Shown here: positions 1 through 12,900 of the stretch, in pieces | Numbering within the stretch: position 1 is the stretch's first letter | Layout of the letters: each line of letters opens with the position of its first letter | Assembly: GCA_033439265.1 (NCBI GenBank) | Contig: JAVTVX010000002.1 | Span: 4,226,001-4,290,000 of the forward strand | Direction of reading: 5' to 3' | Origin: Dillenia suffruticosa | Taxonomy: Eukaryota; Streptophyta; Magnoliopsida; Dilleniales; Dilleniaceae | Length of the DNA stretch: 64,000 bases | The notes under the pieces: model-generated | What the model was told of the DNA's origin: nothing | The model's input: the letters and a program-made list of their open reading frames with translations, nothing else | Database searches by the model: none | Position numbers and translations under genes: made by a program

Positions 1-71
1 CTACACATTCAGCTTTGCAACTCATTCTGCTCAATTAGAGTCCCTGAAATATATCTCTTGTTTTGTGTCAG

Positions 72-968
72 ACCTCTGTTGTAACTACAAGACGTGTTCT
101 TGAACGAGTTGCTGTTCATTATGTTTCACAAAGAATGGCCTGGAAATTTCTTAAAGGTACTTTTCCATATAACGTGCAATCATGTTGAATGAGGATACTC
201 AAAAGATGAGGAATAAGAGTTTCCAGAGACAGTTTAATTTTATGCTATTGTTTATTTAAAGTACGGAGAGTTCATTGAAGTCTAATCCTGTTTGCTGCCA
301 TACTTAAAGTCTGTTTGAGTAGTTGACTGATTGGCTTTCTTGTGTAGATGTTCCTAGATCAGCTGTACGCAAAGCTCAAAGGGGAATGCCATGTTACGTG
401 TATTTCTACTGCGTTAGCAAAACGACCTTCAGAGGTCAAAGCCTCTACTCTTTTGATCTTTTTTCCTCAATCTAATTGGCTTATATGTTTTGGTCTTAAC
501 TTTTCATTGCTTCATCCCTTTTACATCGGAGCAGGACATTTTCTTGGAGTTGCGGCATCGTGGATAGTACAAGTCACTATTGAAACCTACAGATTTTTCC
601 GTTCTTTTCTCAAGTCTAATGAAGATGAAGGAAAGGTTAATACAGCAGAACAAGTAAAACTCCTCGGGCTGAGGGTATTTGGTGCCACTATGAGGTGCAG
701 TGCCTCACTGGTTTTTGCTTCCATTGGGGCTGGAATTGGTGCCACCCTGATCCGCCCTTCGACTGGCCAGTGGATTGGTAAGCACATCATTTGCTTAAAT
801 CTCATAGAAGAGAACTGAGCACCTGTTAACAAATAAAATCCTCTTTAACTTTTGTGATTTTACTATTGATGTGTTTTTGTGCTCGTTGCAGGCTGTGCTG
901 TTGGGGATCTAGCAGGTCCCATCATTGTCGCTGTGTGTCTCGACAAAGTTCTTCATGTAGATGTTTAG
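72..968 (+). CDS. Conserved membrane protein of unknown function, 3' part (last four exons)
   Basis: Four exons join in frame: 72-156, 348-434, 535-777 and 892-968, each bordered by AG/GT signals, with the stop TAG at 966-968. The ATG at 348 is internal, because the real frame there is entered from the previous exon through a split Asp codon. The readable part is about 163 residues. It starts with a basic stretch (TTRRVLERVAVHY), has hydrophobic segments around GHFLGVAASWIVQ and LVFASIGAGIGATLI, and ends with a hydrophobic tail (VGDLAGPIIVAVCLDKVLHVDV). The glycine-rich segment and basic N-terminal side suggest an organelle or endomembrane integral protein. I do not recognise a named family. 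The 5' end lies outside the window or in the unassigned bases 1-71. Confidence 0.7.
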
Positions 969-1997
969 AATGTTTGGAGTTACTATTGGTCAACAGATTC
1001 TTAGCCCCTTCTTCAAGCATGATTGGCACCAATTTTTCTGTATCGGAAGAAATAAAGCATTACTTGTGAGGATAATCGGGTTTTGGTGAAAATGCCACTT
1101 CAAGCCACTTATTAAAATTTTCCTTATCTGGCAACTATATGATGACCCTAATTGCCCCCCCCACCCCCCACCCCCCCCCCCCAAAAAAAAAAAAGAAAAA
1201 GAAAAACAGAAAACCTACAATTGTCAAACTGGTTCAGATGTTGATACTTCTATCATTGGGCTAACGTTATGGTATGGGACTGTTTATGTTGTCTATTTTA
1301 GAAAGTGCATTTTTTTGCTTAATGGTTTTCCTTCTGTTGAGCCTCGTCTTTGTTCTTTTCTCTTATGAGCTTCGGCAACTGCATTCATCCTATTGCACTG
1401 GTTGGCTGGACAGATAAAACCGGCTAAAGCTTTATGTGCTAGACATTTTGAGTCTTTTTCTCGAATGTTGCACGTCCTTAATAATTTAAGTTGTTTACCT
1501 CTTTATTTGATATCTGATATTTAATTCTAAAAAGCCATCACTTGATAGAAACGATGTTATTATCTAATATTGATCGATGTGATTGTTAGTGAAATTCTTT
1601 GAAACGCTAATCACATTTTCCTAATAATGGTAGCATCTAGTCTCACACTTGTGATTTATTGGGTTTGAATGGGAGTAATCTAATGCAAAGTGTATTTCCA
1701 TGAATGTGATCTTCTTGCCACTCCTCGCACAAATTCATCCATCTGGCAAGTATGGGTGCCCAATAGTGTACCGGTATATTCTCTATGTCATTAAGGGTTC
1801 TGTTGCAGTATCATTCAAGAATACAGGGGAAAAAATGCTTCAGGTCTGCTTTTAAACCAAAAGGTCCTCCTGTCACTCGTCTCACACGAGTTCTCTACAA
1901 GGAACATTCCGTTCTAATGGAAATTCATTTCTTTCTAATGCCTAACACGAGCAAAATATGAAAGCAAAGCGTGACATTGCAACAGTTTGCTCAGAAT
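969..1997. other. Intergenic region between two convergent genes
   Basis: This holds the presumed 3' untranslated regions of the upstream plus-strand gene and of the ZIP gene on the minus strand. A C-rich run followed by an A-rich run lies at about 1157-1200. No further gene is supported. Confidence 0.6.
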
Positions 1998-3925
1998 TTA
2001 GGTGTCCCAGATCATAACAACTGCAATTACTGCAACACCCAACAGCACGGCAGAGAGCTTGTGATGGGGCGTGTCCAAAGAAACCATCTTCTTTGGCACA
2101 TAACCTTTGGATAGTAGATGGTTTATGGAGACATAGATGAAAACCCCACAAGCTAGACCCATCGATATAGCAAAAATCCAATCTGCAACAGCCCCTTCAG
2201 TGGTGGCATCAATGATTATCCCAATAGCTACACCAATTGGACTTGAAATGGCAAATGCAAAAGCATAGGCGGCACACGAAAAAAGGGGGCGGTCTGGGAT
2301 CATTCGTAGAAGAGCAATACCCATGGCAATGGCTGCAAAAATTTTGTGCAAGGAGATTGTCCACAGTGCCTTCCAAGCATCGGCTTCTGCTTCTGAAACC
2401 CCAATTGCTATGCCCTCAAAAACTGAGTGGAAACAAAGGGCTGCAATCAACAAAATGCTGTCTCCAAGTGAAGTAGCAGATGCAAGTGGTTGTCTTATAC
2501 CGTGAGCATCTGTGCCACGATGGACCTGTTAAAAAAGCATAGGTCGAGATGAGAGATCAAACTTCTCCCAAGCGACTCTCTCTCTCTCTCTCTCTCACAA
2601 AAAGGGAACTAAACCGGTTAAATTATTCTAAAATATACAGATCCGAAAGATGGGTAAAAATTATGAAAAGCATATGAAAACCTGAATATGGGAATGTGGT
2701 ATTGTGGCATTGCCACCATTGCTGCTGGACTTGACACCTGAAACCAAGACAAATACCTTGGAGGGAAAAAGATATAGAGTGTACTCTTTGGCTTTAGCTT
2801 TACACATACTTCACAAATTTTCATATAGAGTCGTTGCTAAGCTAATCCAGCAACATAATCATTAAAGAATCCACCACAACCAGACAACCAGAACCGAGGA
2901 CAACAAGCATTTTCCCTTATTATAATACTACTACTAATGTTATAATTGGGTTCAAACCTTTTCAACCTTGTTCATGCTAACCCAATCATCACATGATCAC
3001 ACACAGAACCTAAGGCACCCTAATCATTTGTATCAATTATCCACAACCAAAAAAGAAAGGAACAGAAGGTATTCATATCACATGATTGCACAAAAGTGAA
3101 TAAGCACCTTAGTCGTCCATCCATTGACCATTAAAGCGGAGAGAGAGAGAGAGAGGGAGTCAAATCTCAATTCACAAGATTGCGCAAAAAATGATATGAA
3201 CCATATTCTTTCATCCGTCATCCACAACAGTTAAAGAGAGAGAACCTTTAGAAGACATTATTACTAAAGATATATTTTTCTAGCACGACTTTTCATAATT
3301 TTTATATACTTGTGAAAGACCTAAATAAAAATAAATATATAAAGCTAATTTTTTTGAAAAGAAATGGAAATCCAGACTCAAAAACTAAATCAAAAGCAAG
3401 GCAAGATCAAAAACCAAAAAGTTCAAAAAGAAGAATGAAGATCCACAAACCTTGAGTCTCAACATCGTCATAGGATTCATCACTCGTCTGCTTCCCATAA
3501 ACATAAGAAATGACACAATCAGCAAACATGGTCATCAAATACCCAGCACAAGCCAACATGAAAGCAAAAGGGTAGGATTTATCAGTCAAATCCCCAAAAG
3601 TCTCATTAGCATCACTCAAAAAATGCATCAAAGCAGTTCCCAGAAAAACCCCACCAGCAAATTGTGTCCCCAGCAGCAAAAAACCCTCATTCCATTTCAT
3701 GAAATATGGTGAAACCCCACCAATAAAAGTCCCAACAAATATTATAACCAAGCACCAAATTTTGGTCAAGATTAGAGATTTTGATCTCAAATTGGGTTCT
3801 GAAGAATCCGAGCTCGTACCCGATTCATCATCACGATGGTGACCACTGTGAGCAGTGGAGAAGATGAAGAGGAGGGATAGGATAGAGAGAGAGAGGAGGA
3901 GAGAGAAAGAGCGAGGGAGAGACAT
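1998..3925 (-). CDS. ZIP11: ZIP family zinc/iron transporter, ZIP11 (ZIP2/ZIP11 clade)
   Basis: Three exons read on the minus strand: 3925-3451, 2737-2682 and 2525-1998, giving 352 residues. Plant ZIP proteins carry divalent metals such as Zn2+ across the plasma or an internal membrane into the cytosol. Visible features are an N-terminal signal-like hydrophobic stretch (residues 1-26) followed by a His/Asp-rich segment, the NLRSKSLIL motif and [20 protein letters not shown] typical of this clade. A variable loop at about 150-190 contains [14 protein letters not shown]. The transmembrane-4 signature [12 protein letters not shown] (about 208-219) and [10 protein letters not shown] carry the metal-ligand His residues, and the protein ends in MIWDT. 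The tiny 56 bp middle exon encodes part of the variable loop. Adjacency to TIM50 matches the Arabidopsis neighbours At1g55900/At1g55910, which supports ZIP11 over ZIP2. Confidence 0.9.
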
Positions 3926-4060
3926 TGTTGGTGATGAAGAAGAAGTTTAAGGAATGAGTCATATTGATATAAGGTGGTGGTGGGTTTATGCTATCGGATT
4001 TGGAGTTTTCAGTTTGTACTAAACAAAATTTAAGAGTACTGCATTGCATTGAAGACAAAA

Positions 4061-4065
<5 letters not shown>

Positions 4066-4094
<29 letters not shown>
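4066..4094. repeat. GA/CT microsatellite in the ZIP11 5' region
   Basis: An uninterrupted GA run on the plus strand (CT on the ZIP11 sense strand), 141-169 bp upstream of the ZIP11 ATG, probably in the 5' leader or promoter. Similar tracts lie upstream of three other genes here. Confidence 0.9.
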
Positions 4095-4098
<4 letters not shown>

Positions 4099-4199
4099 GC
4101 AAGAAGTACTGCAAAGGGACAGGCTTGCAATGGCCGTTTGTGCAGTGTGAACGGCTGGTTTAATTTGTCAATATTTTTAATTAGCTGGAAATTCATATG

Positions 4200-4964
4200 A
4201 TTTCCCGGATTTGGTTGGGCCTTCCCATGATTAAATATAGTATTCTGATAAGATGATTGCCCCCTCATCATTGCCACTTTGATGGGGTTGTATTTTTTTA
4301 CCCATAAGGTGCGTTCAATATATAATTAATTAATGTTGATAAGGATTGGAGGGTAGGGTAGGGAAGATATTGAACTTTGATCCCAAACGAGGGGGTTGGG
4401 AGAAGACACATGCCGCCAGTTCATTCAAAAGGGATAGAAGACAATCTCAAATTAGGCCAGAGGTTTTGTGAGGCTTTTGAGAAAACTCAATTTCTCTCGA
4501 TTGATCTCAAATTATCTATATTTATGTTATTTTATTTATAAATAAAAAAATTAAAAAAAGTAGAGAATATAAAATTATTTTAACTAGAAGTCAGAAGTCT
4601 CTATGACCATTTTAACTCAAGACCATCTTTGACAAGGTAATGTTTTTTATATTAAAGCCACGGCTACTTTAAAAGGAAACAAAAGAGAGTCAAACGTTTT
4701 AAAAATGGTGAGTATTTTGTAATTTTTAGGAGTATTTATTGCTCCTTAGCCAGTAGCCTTAGATTACTTATTAGGGGGAAAAAAAAAACTTAGAATAATG
4801 ATGATATTAAATAGCTTTTTAATAGAACAATTTTACCTTTATACAAATAATTGTCCTATTAATTAACATATACAATTTTTGAGTAAGATGAAATATGATA
4901 GAAGATTTTCTTGAAAGAGCTTTTATCGTTGGCAAAGACCCCTGGTTTGCTTATGAAAACAAAG

Positions 4965-5004
<40 letters not shown>

Positions 5005-5146
5005 GAACATATAGTTAAAAAAAGATTAAAAAAAATAAAGAAGTTACAAATATTATGGAATTCATCTGGATTTGACTTTTATAAATTTTTTTTTATTTTC
5101 ATATTTTGAATTTAAGATTTTTAATAGGGTATGTAATTATTCAAGA

Positions 5147-5196
<50 letters not shown>

Positions 5197-6840
5197 AAGC
5201 AAGAGAGAAAAGGGCAAGCCAGCGTGGAAACATTCTTAGACCTCAGGGACTTAAGACACCTAACATGTCATCCCGAGAAGACTTTGAATAGAGGTCGGGA
5301 AAACCAAAAGAGTTTGGTGCAAATGATAACCGTCTGCATGCCCGTATAAGACAGAATTGACGACAAGACAAATGTTAGTCAAGTTCCAATTGACGTGCCA
5401 TATTAGCCAAGTCTTACACCAAAAATTTATTTACTTTTGTAATTTTCATGCTGATCCACTCTTGGTAAAAAAAAATGATAAAAATAATTTTGTGACTCAA
5501 GTGCTTACAATCATCTACGTCAATGCAGAGATAGGCATTCCCTACTCTCGCAATTTCCGTCGTATTAATGGAGACCCCGTCCCACCCGGTGCAAGGACTC
5601 CCGGTGCTCAATGAAGGGCAATAAGGATAATTTGGTTTCCCAATAACTCGACTCACGTTCCTACAGCTAAAACTCTAATTGGCTTTGTTCGAAATATCAT
5701 GGACAAAAGGTACTTCTCTTTATATGAAAAACATACAATTATGATTATGTTAATAATTTTTCATAATAAAAATCTCGTTTGGTCCCAACGTCACCACGCT
5801 CCTCCAGTGATCAAAGTCGTAATCAACCTCGCCTAGCAATGGGTGCAGATTAATGTGAAGTCTAAAAAGAGCGTTGTGAGGCTTATCCAAGTGTTTAAAA
5901 AGAAAAAAAGATTAGGAATGTGTGTGTGTGTGCGTGTGTGTAAACTTTAAAAATGAAAAAAAGGAAAAGAGGATGAAAACAGGTCTAGAAAATTACTAAG
6001 GCCTCGTCAAATTGGCAGGAAGGCAAGTGGATAATTTGGGCTTTGCTGCATGTTGTTATAGAGTTTGTGCGTAATAACAGGTGATTTAGGAAGCATGCGA
6101 TATTTCAATTCGACCAAATCTGATCTCTACTACACATGTCGATATAAAAGAATCATTTGCATGTATTGAAGAAAAAGAAAGCTGATTGAAGATTACCATC
6201 TACAGTCAATCATTTTCAATTGGTCCAAAATCCAAAATAGCAGCACCTTCAACACTTCGGGTATCCATACGCTAGATTGCAGTTTAGGTTTAAGCCACGG
6301 ACAAAGGATTGGACATCATATGAGAACCACGCACTAAGGAGATATTTGGTCAAAGGGTATGTAAATGAAACACATATCGTGTGTATCTGTTTGGATTTAC
6401 GAAATAGAAATGAAAAAAATGAGAATCAAACCCTCAAGTAATGGGTTTTGTTAAACCCAAGTAAAATGATGGGTTTCGGCCGAAACCTATCTCTCAAACC
6501 GAAGAAAAAGTTTTTGCCATTGTTTGCCCTTCTATTTAACTCTCTCTCTCTCTCTCTCGACCCCAGAACCAGGTGAAACAGTGATATCGGAGATGACAAC
6601 GACTGATCCAGAGTTTGTATCATGGGCATGACTGCATTGTTGGCGTTGTCAAAACTGCCAGAGTTTGATCGTGACTGAGACGATGACTTCACAGACGCCA
6701 TCCTCAAACTCGAAATTCGTTAGTGAGGTCCAACAATCATTAACACAGATTCGGGTGAATTGCAAGGATTAGATCTGATGATGATGGGGACTTCGCGCAC
6801 TCAACATTTAACCATTTTTACTTGAAAATTATTTGACTTT
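4200..6840. other. Intergenic DNA, no gene recognised
   Basis: AT-rich DNA with two TA microsatellites (4969-5000 and 5151-5193) and a short TG run near 5920-5940. A minus-strand frame at 6426-6707 begins with MASVKSSSQSRS but has no recognisable family and runs into a CT tract (6540-6558). I cannot call it a gene. Confidence 0.5.
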
Positions 6841-6844
6841 TATT

Positions 6845-7605
6845 GATTTTTAATATTAAAATATATCTATAATATAAAAATATTTTTAAAAAATTTTAAT
6901 ATATTAAAATTTTTTAATTTATGTGAAATAAAGTAAAATTATATTTTGAAACCTAACTAATACAGAATATATAATTCTGACACCAACCCTATCACATCAA
7001 CAAATCTCAACAAGTTTGATATCAAATTCCCATTACACACATATATATTTGCTTGTTGGTATCTCTTGGTTTATCTTAATTTATCTCATTTTGTTTTATT
7101 TTTATTATAATATTTTTTAATTAAAATAAAAAAAGAAAAAAAGTGTATAGTTTTGCAAAAGTGTATAATATTTTTTAATTAACTCTTTCTTTTCTCTCTC
7201 CCTCTCTCTTTTTATTAAAATATTAAAATATTTTTTATAATTAAAAAAAACTATAATATATAAATATTAAAAATTACAATTTAAATTCTTATTATTAAAA
7301 GTTACGATTTCTTTTGCAAAACTATTACTTTTTTACTTTTTTTATTTTAATAAAAAAATATTATAATAAAAATAAAAAAAATGAGGTAAATTAAGATAAA
7401 TCAAGAGACTATGTGTAATGAAAATTTGATATCAAACTTGTTGAGATTTGTTGATGTGACGGGTTTGGTGTCAGAATTATATATTCTGTATCAGTTGGGT
7501 CTCAAAATATAATTTAACTTTATTTTATGTAAATTAAAAAATTTTAATATATTAAAATTTTTTTAATAGTTTTATATTATAGATATATTTTAATATTAAA
7601 AATTT
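6845..7605. mobile_element. Large imperfect palindrome, probable MITE or foldback element
   Basis: The stretch from about 6845 reappears as its reverse complement up to about 7605, with the axis near 7225. Matching blocks include the segment around 6961-7095 (containing CAACAAATCTCAACAAG) against 7375-7495, roughly 90 percent alike by eye, and an inner pair around 7086-7160 against 7310-7384 (containing GTTTTGCAAAA-type sequence). The outer AT-rich arms also match. There is no coding frame. This is the form of a long-arm MITE or a Mutator-type foldback element; clear flanking duplications were not found. Confidence 0.7.
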
Positions 7606-7839
7606 AAATTATAATTTTTAATATTTATATATTATAGTTGTTTTTTAGTTATAAAAGATATTTTCAATATTTTAATAAGAAGAGAGTGGGAGAGAGAGCG
7701 GGGGTGTTAATGAGAAAGAGAGGGAGGGAGAAAGAGTGCTACGTGACTAAGGCTAATAAGAAAGAGAGAGAGAGGGAGGAAGGAAGAAAGTGGGTCCCAC
7801 CATGCCATGTGGAGGAAGATGAACCCAATGATATGTTAA

Positions 7840-7843
<4 letters not shown>

Positions 7844-7888
<45 letters not shown>
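7844..7888. repeat. GA microsatellite
   Basis: About 22 uninterrupted GA units. The frames that run through it are repeat artefacts. Confidence 0.9.
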
Positions 7889-7890
<2 letters not shown>

Positions 7891-7949
7891 GTGGACCTGC
7901 AGAAGCTGTCGCGTCTTCAAGACGGGACACTGTTTACGTGTCGTGACAT

Positions 7950-9996
7950 ATTATTATATCTCGTGTTCAACTAGTGACAAGGTCGGACACGAGTTAAATC
8001 CACGAAAAATATGAGTTATTTTCAAAATTTGTTTCTTTCTCACGTCATTTAAAATTTTTTTCATTTGGTATTATTTGGTATATGTAGCCTAATTTTGATT
8101 TGAAAATTAGTTGACTTCTATTGATTTTATTATTTTTTTAACAAAATTATTTGAGTTTAATTGATTTTATATATTTTTTATTAATTTTAAAAGATTTTTT
8201 TATCAAATACAAAATTAACAATTATTTTACTAAAATCGACAATTATTATGAAAAATATACAAACAAAATATCTACAATAACGATCATATTCATTCAAAAA
8301 TTTGAACTATACAATTGATATCGAAATTCGATACCGATTCCAATTCGTAAGTTCTTTGATTCCGATTCCATTTTCTGTGGCGAACCAAATGCCACCTAAA
8401 GTCTTCGGTTCTAAGACATCGATGTGCAAATTCAGATCTTCCATTAGTGGTGGGTGGAAATTTTATTGGCCTAGCCCTGCAAATTTTAACATCTCTCTTC
8501 CTAGTCGTAATTAATTTACAGTGAAAATATGTTTTGCAGAATACAATTCATTGAAGCACAAAAGTGCAAAGAACTCAAATCGCCTATATCCAAAATTTTG
8601 CTTCATGCAAATCATGCAAAGAAAATGAATTACAAGTGCAGATCATTCAAAAACCTTAGGCCAAAAATAATTAGGTTAAGGTACATGTCTTCTTCCCAGA
8701 TATTATGGTGAAGGTGGTAAACCGGTTCTGTCCAGATTGGCTGTTTCCAGAACAGCAGACATTAGCTCAACTCACGATATGTTTCACTTGAGAACCTCAG
8801 TTGCATGGCCCTCAACACATCCTTTTCTCAATTCCTTTATCCAAGTAATATCATACGTAACCACCTTGAACTCAGCGACGCCAAATGCTACGCTGATGCT
8901 TCTGTTCTTGCATTCGCCTACATCAACATTAACCAGTCAGAATATCATAAACAATGTCTCCTCAGATATGGCTTAATATTAATGACTGCATAAATGAGAA
9001 AGGAGTTTTCTCAGATTCCTACACCAAGGCATCTATAAAAATGTATAGAGAAGATTTGGGCAAAAGATTAATCACTCAAATCTAGGAGGCACAGCAACAA
9101 ATCCGTTACTTTTTCAGTCATCTTTAATTAAGTTCTCATGAAATTATTACAAAAGACACATTGTACCCATTTCCAACACCATGAGAAACACGAAAGTCTT
9201 CTCCTATTGTTGTCAAAAGACCACACATATCCCTATTTCCTTTCCTTTTTTTTCCTTCATTATTATCACCTTTCCTCTTCCATATGGGAGCAGAGTTTTT
9301 GCAATTAAAGACACTAAAATTGTATCATGGAAACAACTCAATACCCAGAATCAGAATAAACCCTTCAGTAAAACAGAAAAGATACAATACGGACTAAATT
9401 ATTCAGGATGCAAAGAAATTGTGCTAAAGGCATGCCTTGATAGCTTCAAAACTATATGCTTGGAAACCCATCCAGGTGCTATAACAACCGGACCCACATC
9501 AAGTACTTGAAAAATACACTGGTATGTTCTCACATCCAACGAGCGTGCATGCAGATGAAAATAAAGAACAACAGTTTTGCCCTCACAAACACTGTGTCAT
9601 GCCTGTGATGCATTTATCAGTACACCATAGGTATAAAAGAAGGTGTTCATAGTGCAATCATTATTCCCCAGGAAATCTTGTTTCAAAACTGGTAGTACTC
9701 TTCCAATTTCTGTGGGATCTTGGAGCATTTGATACAGGAATATCCAAAGCATTCAGAAAACTACAAAACAAAAGCAACCGAATTTTTCAACCAAAGGGAA
9801 ACTACAACATGAGAATTGAAGAGGTCATATCCCTTGATCATCCCCCATCTGCTGGAAAGAAGTTAAAGAATGCACAAAAAAGGAAAATCCACAACAGATC
9901 CTTAGGTTTCTAGGTTCTGATAAAACTACAAATAGCAGTAATAGATCGCATTCATATCCCTGAAATAGATGTAATGTACAAAAATAAGAAAGATTC
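7950..9996. other. Region downstream of TIM50, no second gene seen
   Basis: This includes the presumed TIM50 3' untranslated region. Several short frames on both strands have no family resemblance and no splice-supported continuation. A possible additional TIM50 acceptor (polypyrimidine tract then CAGCAG) lies near 9850-9860. Confidence 0.4.
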
Positions 9997-12900
9997 TTAC
10001 TTCTGATGCTCTTTGGAACGCTCAATAAACTCTTTTCCTATATCATGTCCCTCGTAGGATGCTAGCACTGGTCTAATATCAGCTGGTCTATGCCGGGCAA
10101 CAACTGAATGCAAGTAGATAAATGTTTATTTCAGAAGTATTCATAAACCAGAGAATCTGGAAAAAGCATAAATTGTAGAAAAAGGTGAAAGTATGTGGTG
10201 CCCAAGGTCCTATTAATATTGTCAAAAAAACACAGTGCTTACATTCTAAGAAGGGGATAAGATCCAACAATGCTGTATCACTCATATCGACTTTCCATGG
10301 CGGAATGGGGACAGCATTTTCAGGCTGTAGGGTAGATTCTAGGGCATGACCACTTACATAGAGAATCTTCGCAGGGTCTCTGTTCAGCTTTGACAGATCC
10401 TGTCAAAACAACATTTTATCAGCTGTCATTCAGTAAATGTGCATAGTAAGGTTCATATTGATTGAATGCCACCAATTACACACAAAATAGCGGGACGCTA
10501 TATACTTCCACCTCCAAACTTAAAAATCACATGATGGGCTTATGCAAAGTTTCATGAGTACAGATTATAAGAGGAAGAAATTTAAGAAAGGTTATTATAT
10601 AACTCAAACTAAAGTCATCTCCACATGAGATTAACGCAAAAAAGGTTTCTAACATATAAGTCAAAAGGCTAATTCAACATTATGCCTATAATCTTGTTTC
10701 ACATGTAGTTGGTATTTTATTGTTACATAATGTATTCAAAAACTTCTGAATTTTTCATATACATGTACTATAATGTTGTGAATTCTTGTGTCAATTCCAC
10801 CCTCATGTATCATATGGGAGGTTCTAGAATGTGACCAATGATTCAAAGGTTCTCTTTTACATCTATGGCATCTAGATGGTCGCATTGAATTATCAATCTC
10901 TGTAGCCACTGCTAAACGTTTGTCTTCTCCTGGATGCAAGTTTCCTTGAATTTTTCTTTCATTAAGTGATTTTAGAATTCTTTTAATTCAAAAATAGACC
11001 TTATGAAGTGCAAATATTAACTTGTACAATCAAAATCAACTCCAACACTCATACACTTGGATGTTACCAGAACTAAACAATAATTTCTCTAATTACATAA
11101 GCTTGGAAAAATTTCCAGATATGCTGAAAAAAAAAATGGATCTCATAGCTATGAAATTTATCTTCATTATTAACAGGTGATGAATAGAACTTTCATATGT
11201 GTCATGTAGAATGTTACGCATCAAGAGCAATAAATCTCAGAAGCTAAATAGGTTACAAGCTGCTCAAGAAAAACCACACACCAAAGGAACTGCTGAGCTC
11301 CTCAATCCAGAAAAAGGTATTCTAATAACCATGGAGCTACCTCCTGCTGGCCTCCTATATTGGCAAAGTCTACATCCCCGGCACTTGAGCCACTGGCTTT
11401 CTCATATACTTGAAACGTCTATTAGATTACACTCTGTTAAGGAACACATGGTTATATGTGAACCTCCCTTTCTAAATGCTAATAATAATAAGAAGAATAA
11501 GAATAAAAGTCCAAGAATGCAGCTTTGATTACTTAACAACTGTTCAGCCTCTATGATAGTGGATTTGGTGCATAACCACAAAACATGGAAGAAAATGTGC
11601 AGAGTGCAACTCACTTTAAACTCTTGCACATATTAAAACTCCAAGCCATTCTCCATGTATTAACCAACAGAAAATGTGATTATATCATAGAGACATAAAA
11701 CATCGAGAAGAAAATTTGTCTAGACACCGGATAGGTGTCCATCTCTAATACATAAAATAAAAAATTTCTAAATATACATATCCAATCATTTCTTTCACAG
11801 CTATTAGACGACGAAATTAGCAGTTATTAATACACTACAAGCTGAGATATGGGTCCAGGACTGAGTTGGATCACAGCAGCCACATCAGTCATTATAATTC
11901 CTGAATCTTTCAAAAGGCCGTCACAGGGCTCAAAAGGCATTAAAGCTATTTCCCATTTAATGTTCACTTTCTTTCTTGGGTAATAATGAGGGTTTGTGTA
12001 ACATATTAGTCATGACCTTGACAAACTATACTTAAGAATCAATAGCCAAGACAAAAACTTCAAATGATACAACATTGAAGATAACTCTTTTTGCTCGGAT
12101 CTATACAAGGAATGATCAAAAGTGAGAGAACCAATACATAGAAACAAGGCAAAGGTAAGGCCAGAGGAAAACTTTCATAGGAGGGGGAAAAAAGGAATAA
12201 GCTGTCAAAAGAAGTTGAAGTGCCTCATGGCAAAGAATGACTCCTCATACTACCCCAATAAAGAAGCTTAGATACTTACTCTATAATGCTTCCCGTCATG
12301 ATATTTAGTTGCAGCTCTGGATAGCCTGTATCGTATACATCCCTTTTGATCCAATCTTTCAACCACAGGGTCAACATACTGTAGACACAGGAAAAGCAAA
12401 TGCATAGATATATTAACTGGAATTGAAAGGACAAAAAACATGCAACACAGTGAGAAGGAATGAGAATACCATACTGAGCTCGTCAGAGTATACAACAATT
12501 TCGTAGAATTGAGCAAGATGTTCCAAAAAGGCATCGACCCCAGGTCTTTTGAATGTTCTCCAGCCTCTGTCACGCTTTGAACAACAACAGAATTTTACAT
12601 TCATCAGTAACATTGACTAGAATTCCACAAACATGGACATGCATAAGGCACCATGCACGTGCACAGTGTCTGCACTCTAACCCCATCACACTCTTCAAAC
12701 ACCCCCAGTGCAGGATATCAACATACCAGGGATTCAAATATTGTTTGGACAAAATGACAGTAACCGAACAGAAGTCAGAAATAGAAGGGGAAAAAAATTC
12801 AAATAAAATAAAAAAAGGTGAAACAGTCTTCTCAAAAGAGAGACCTTACCTTCCAGTCAGAATATAAGAGTGTCTCATTTAGATCTAGAACAAGCGTAAA

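Noticed and set aside
348-818. Open frame of 156 codons starting at an ATG
   Set aside because: The true exon at 348-434 uses another frame entered by splicing; only 535-777 of this frame is coding.
6426-6707. Minus-strand frame starting MRMASVKSSSQSRS
   Set aside because: It runs through a CT microsatellite, has no family resemblance and no supporting splice or promoter signals.
7638-7946. Plus and minus frames with long Arg-Glu or Ser-Leu repeats
   Set aside because: Artefacts of the GA microsatellite.
9181-9510. Plus-strand frame of 109 codons
   Set aside because: It lies downstream of TIM50 on the opposite strand and has no recognisable domain.
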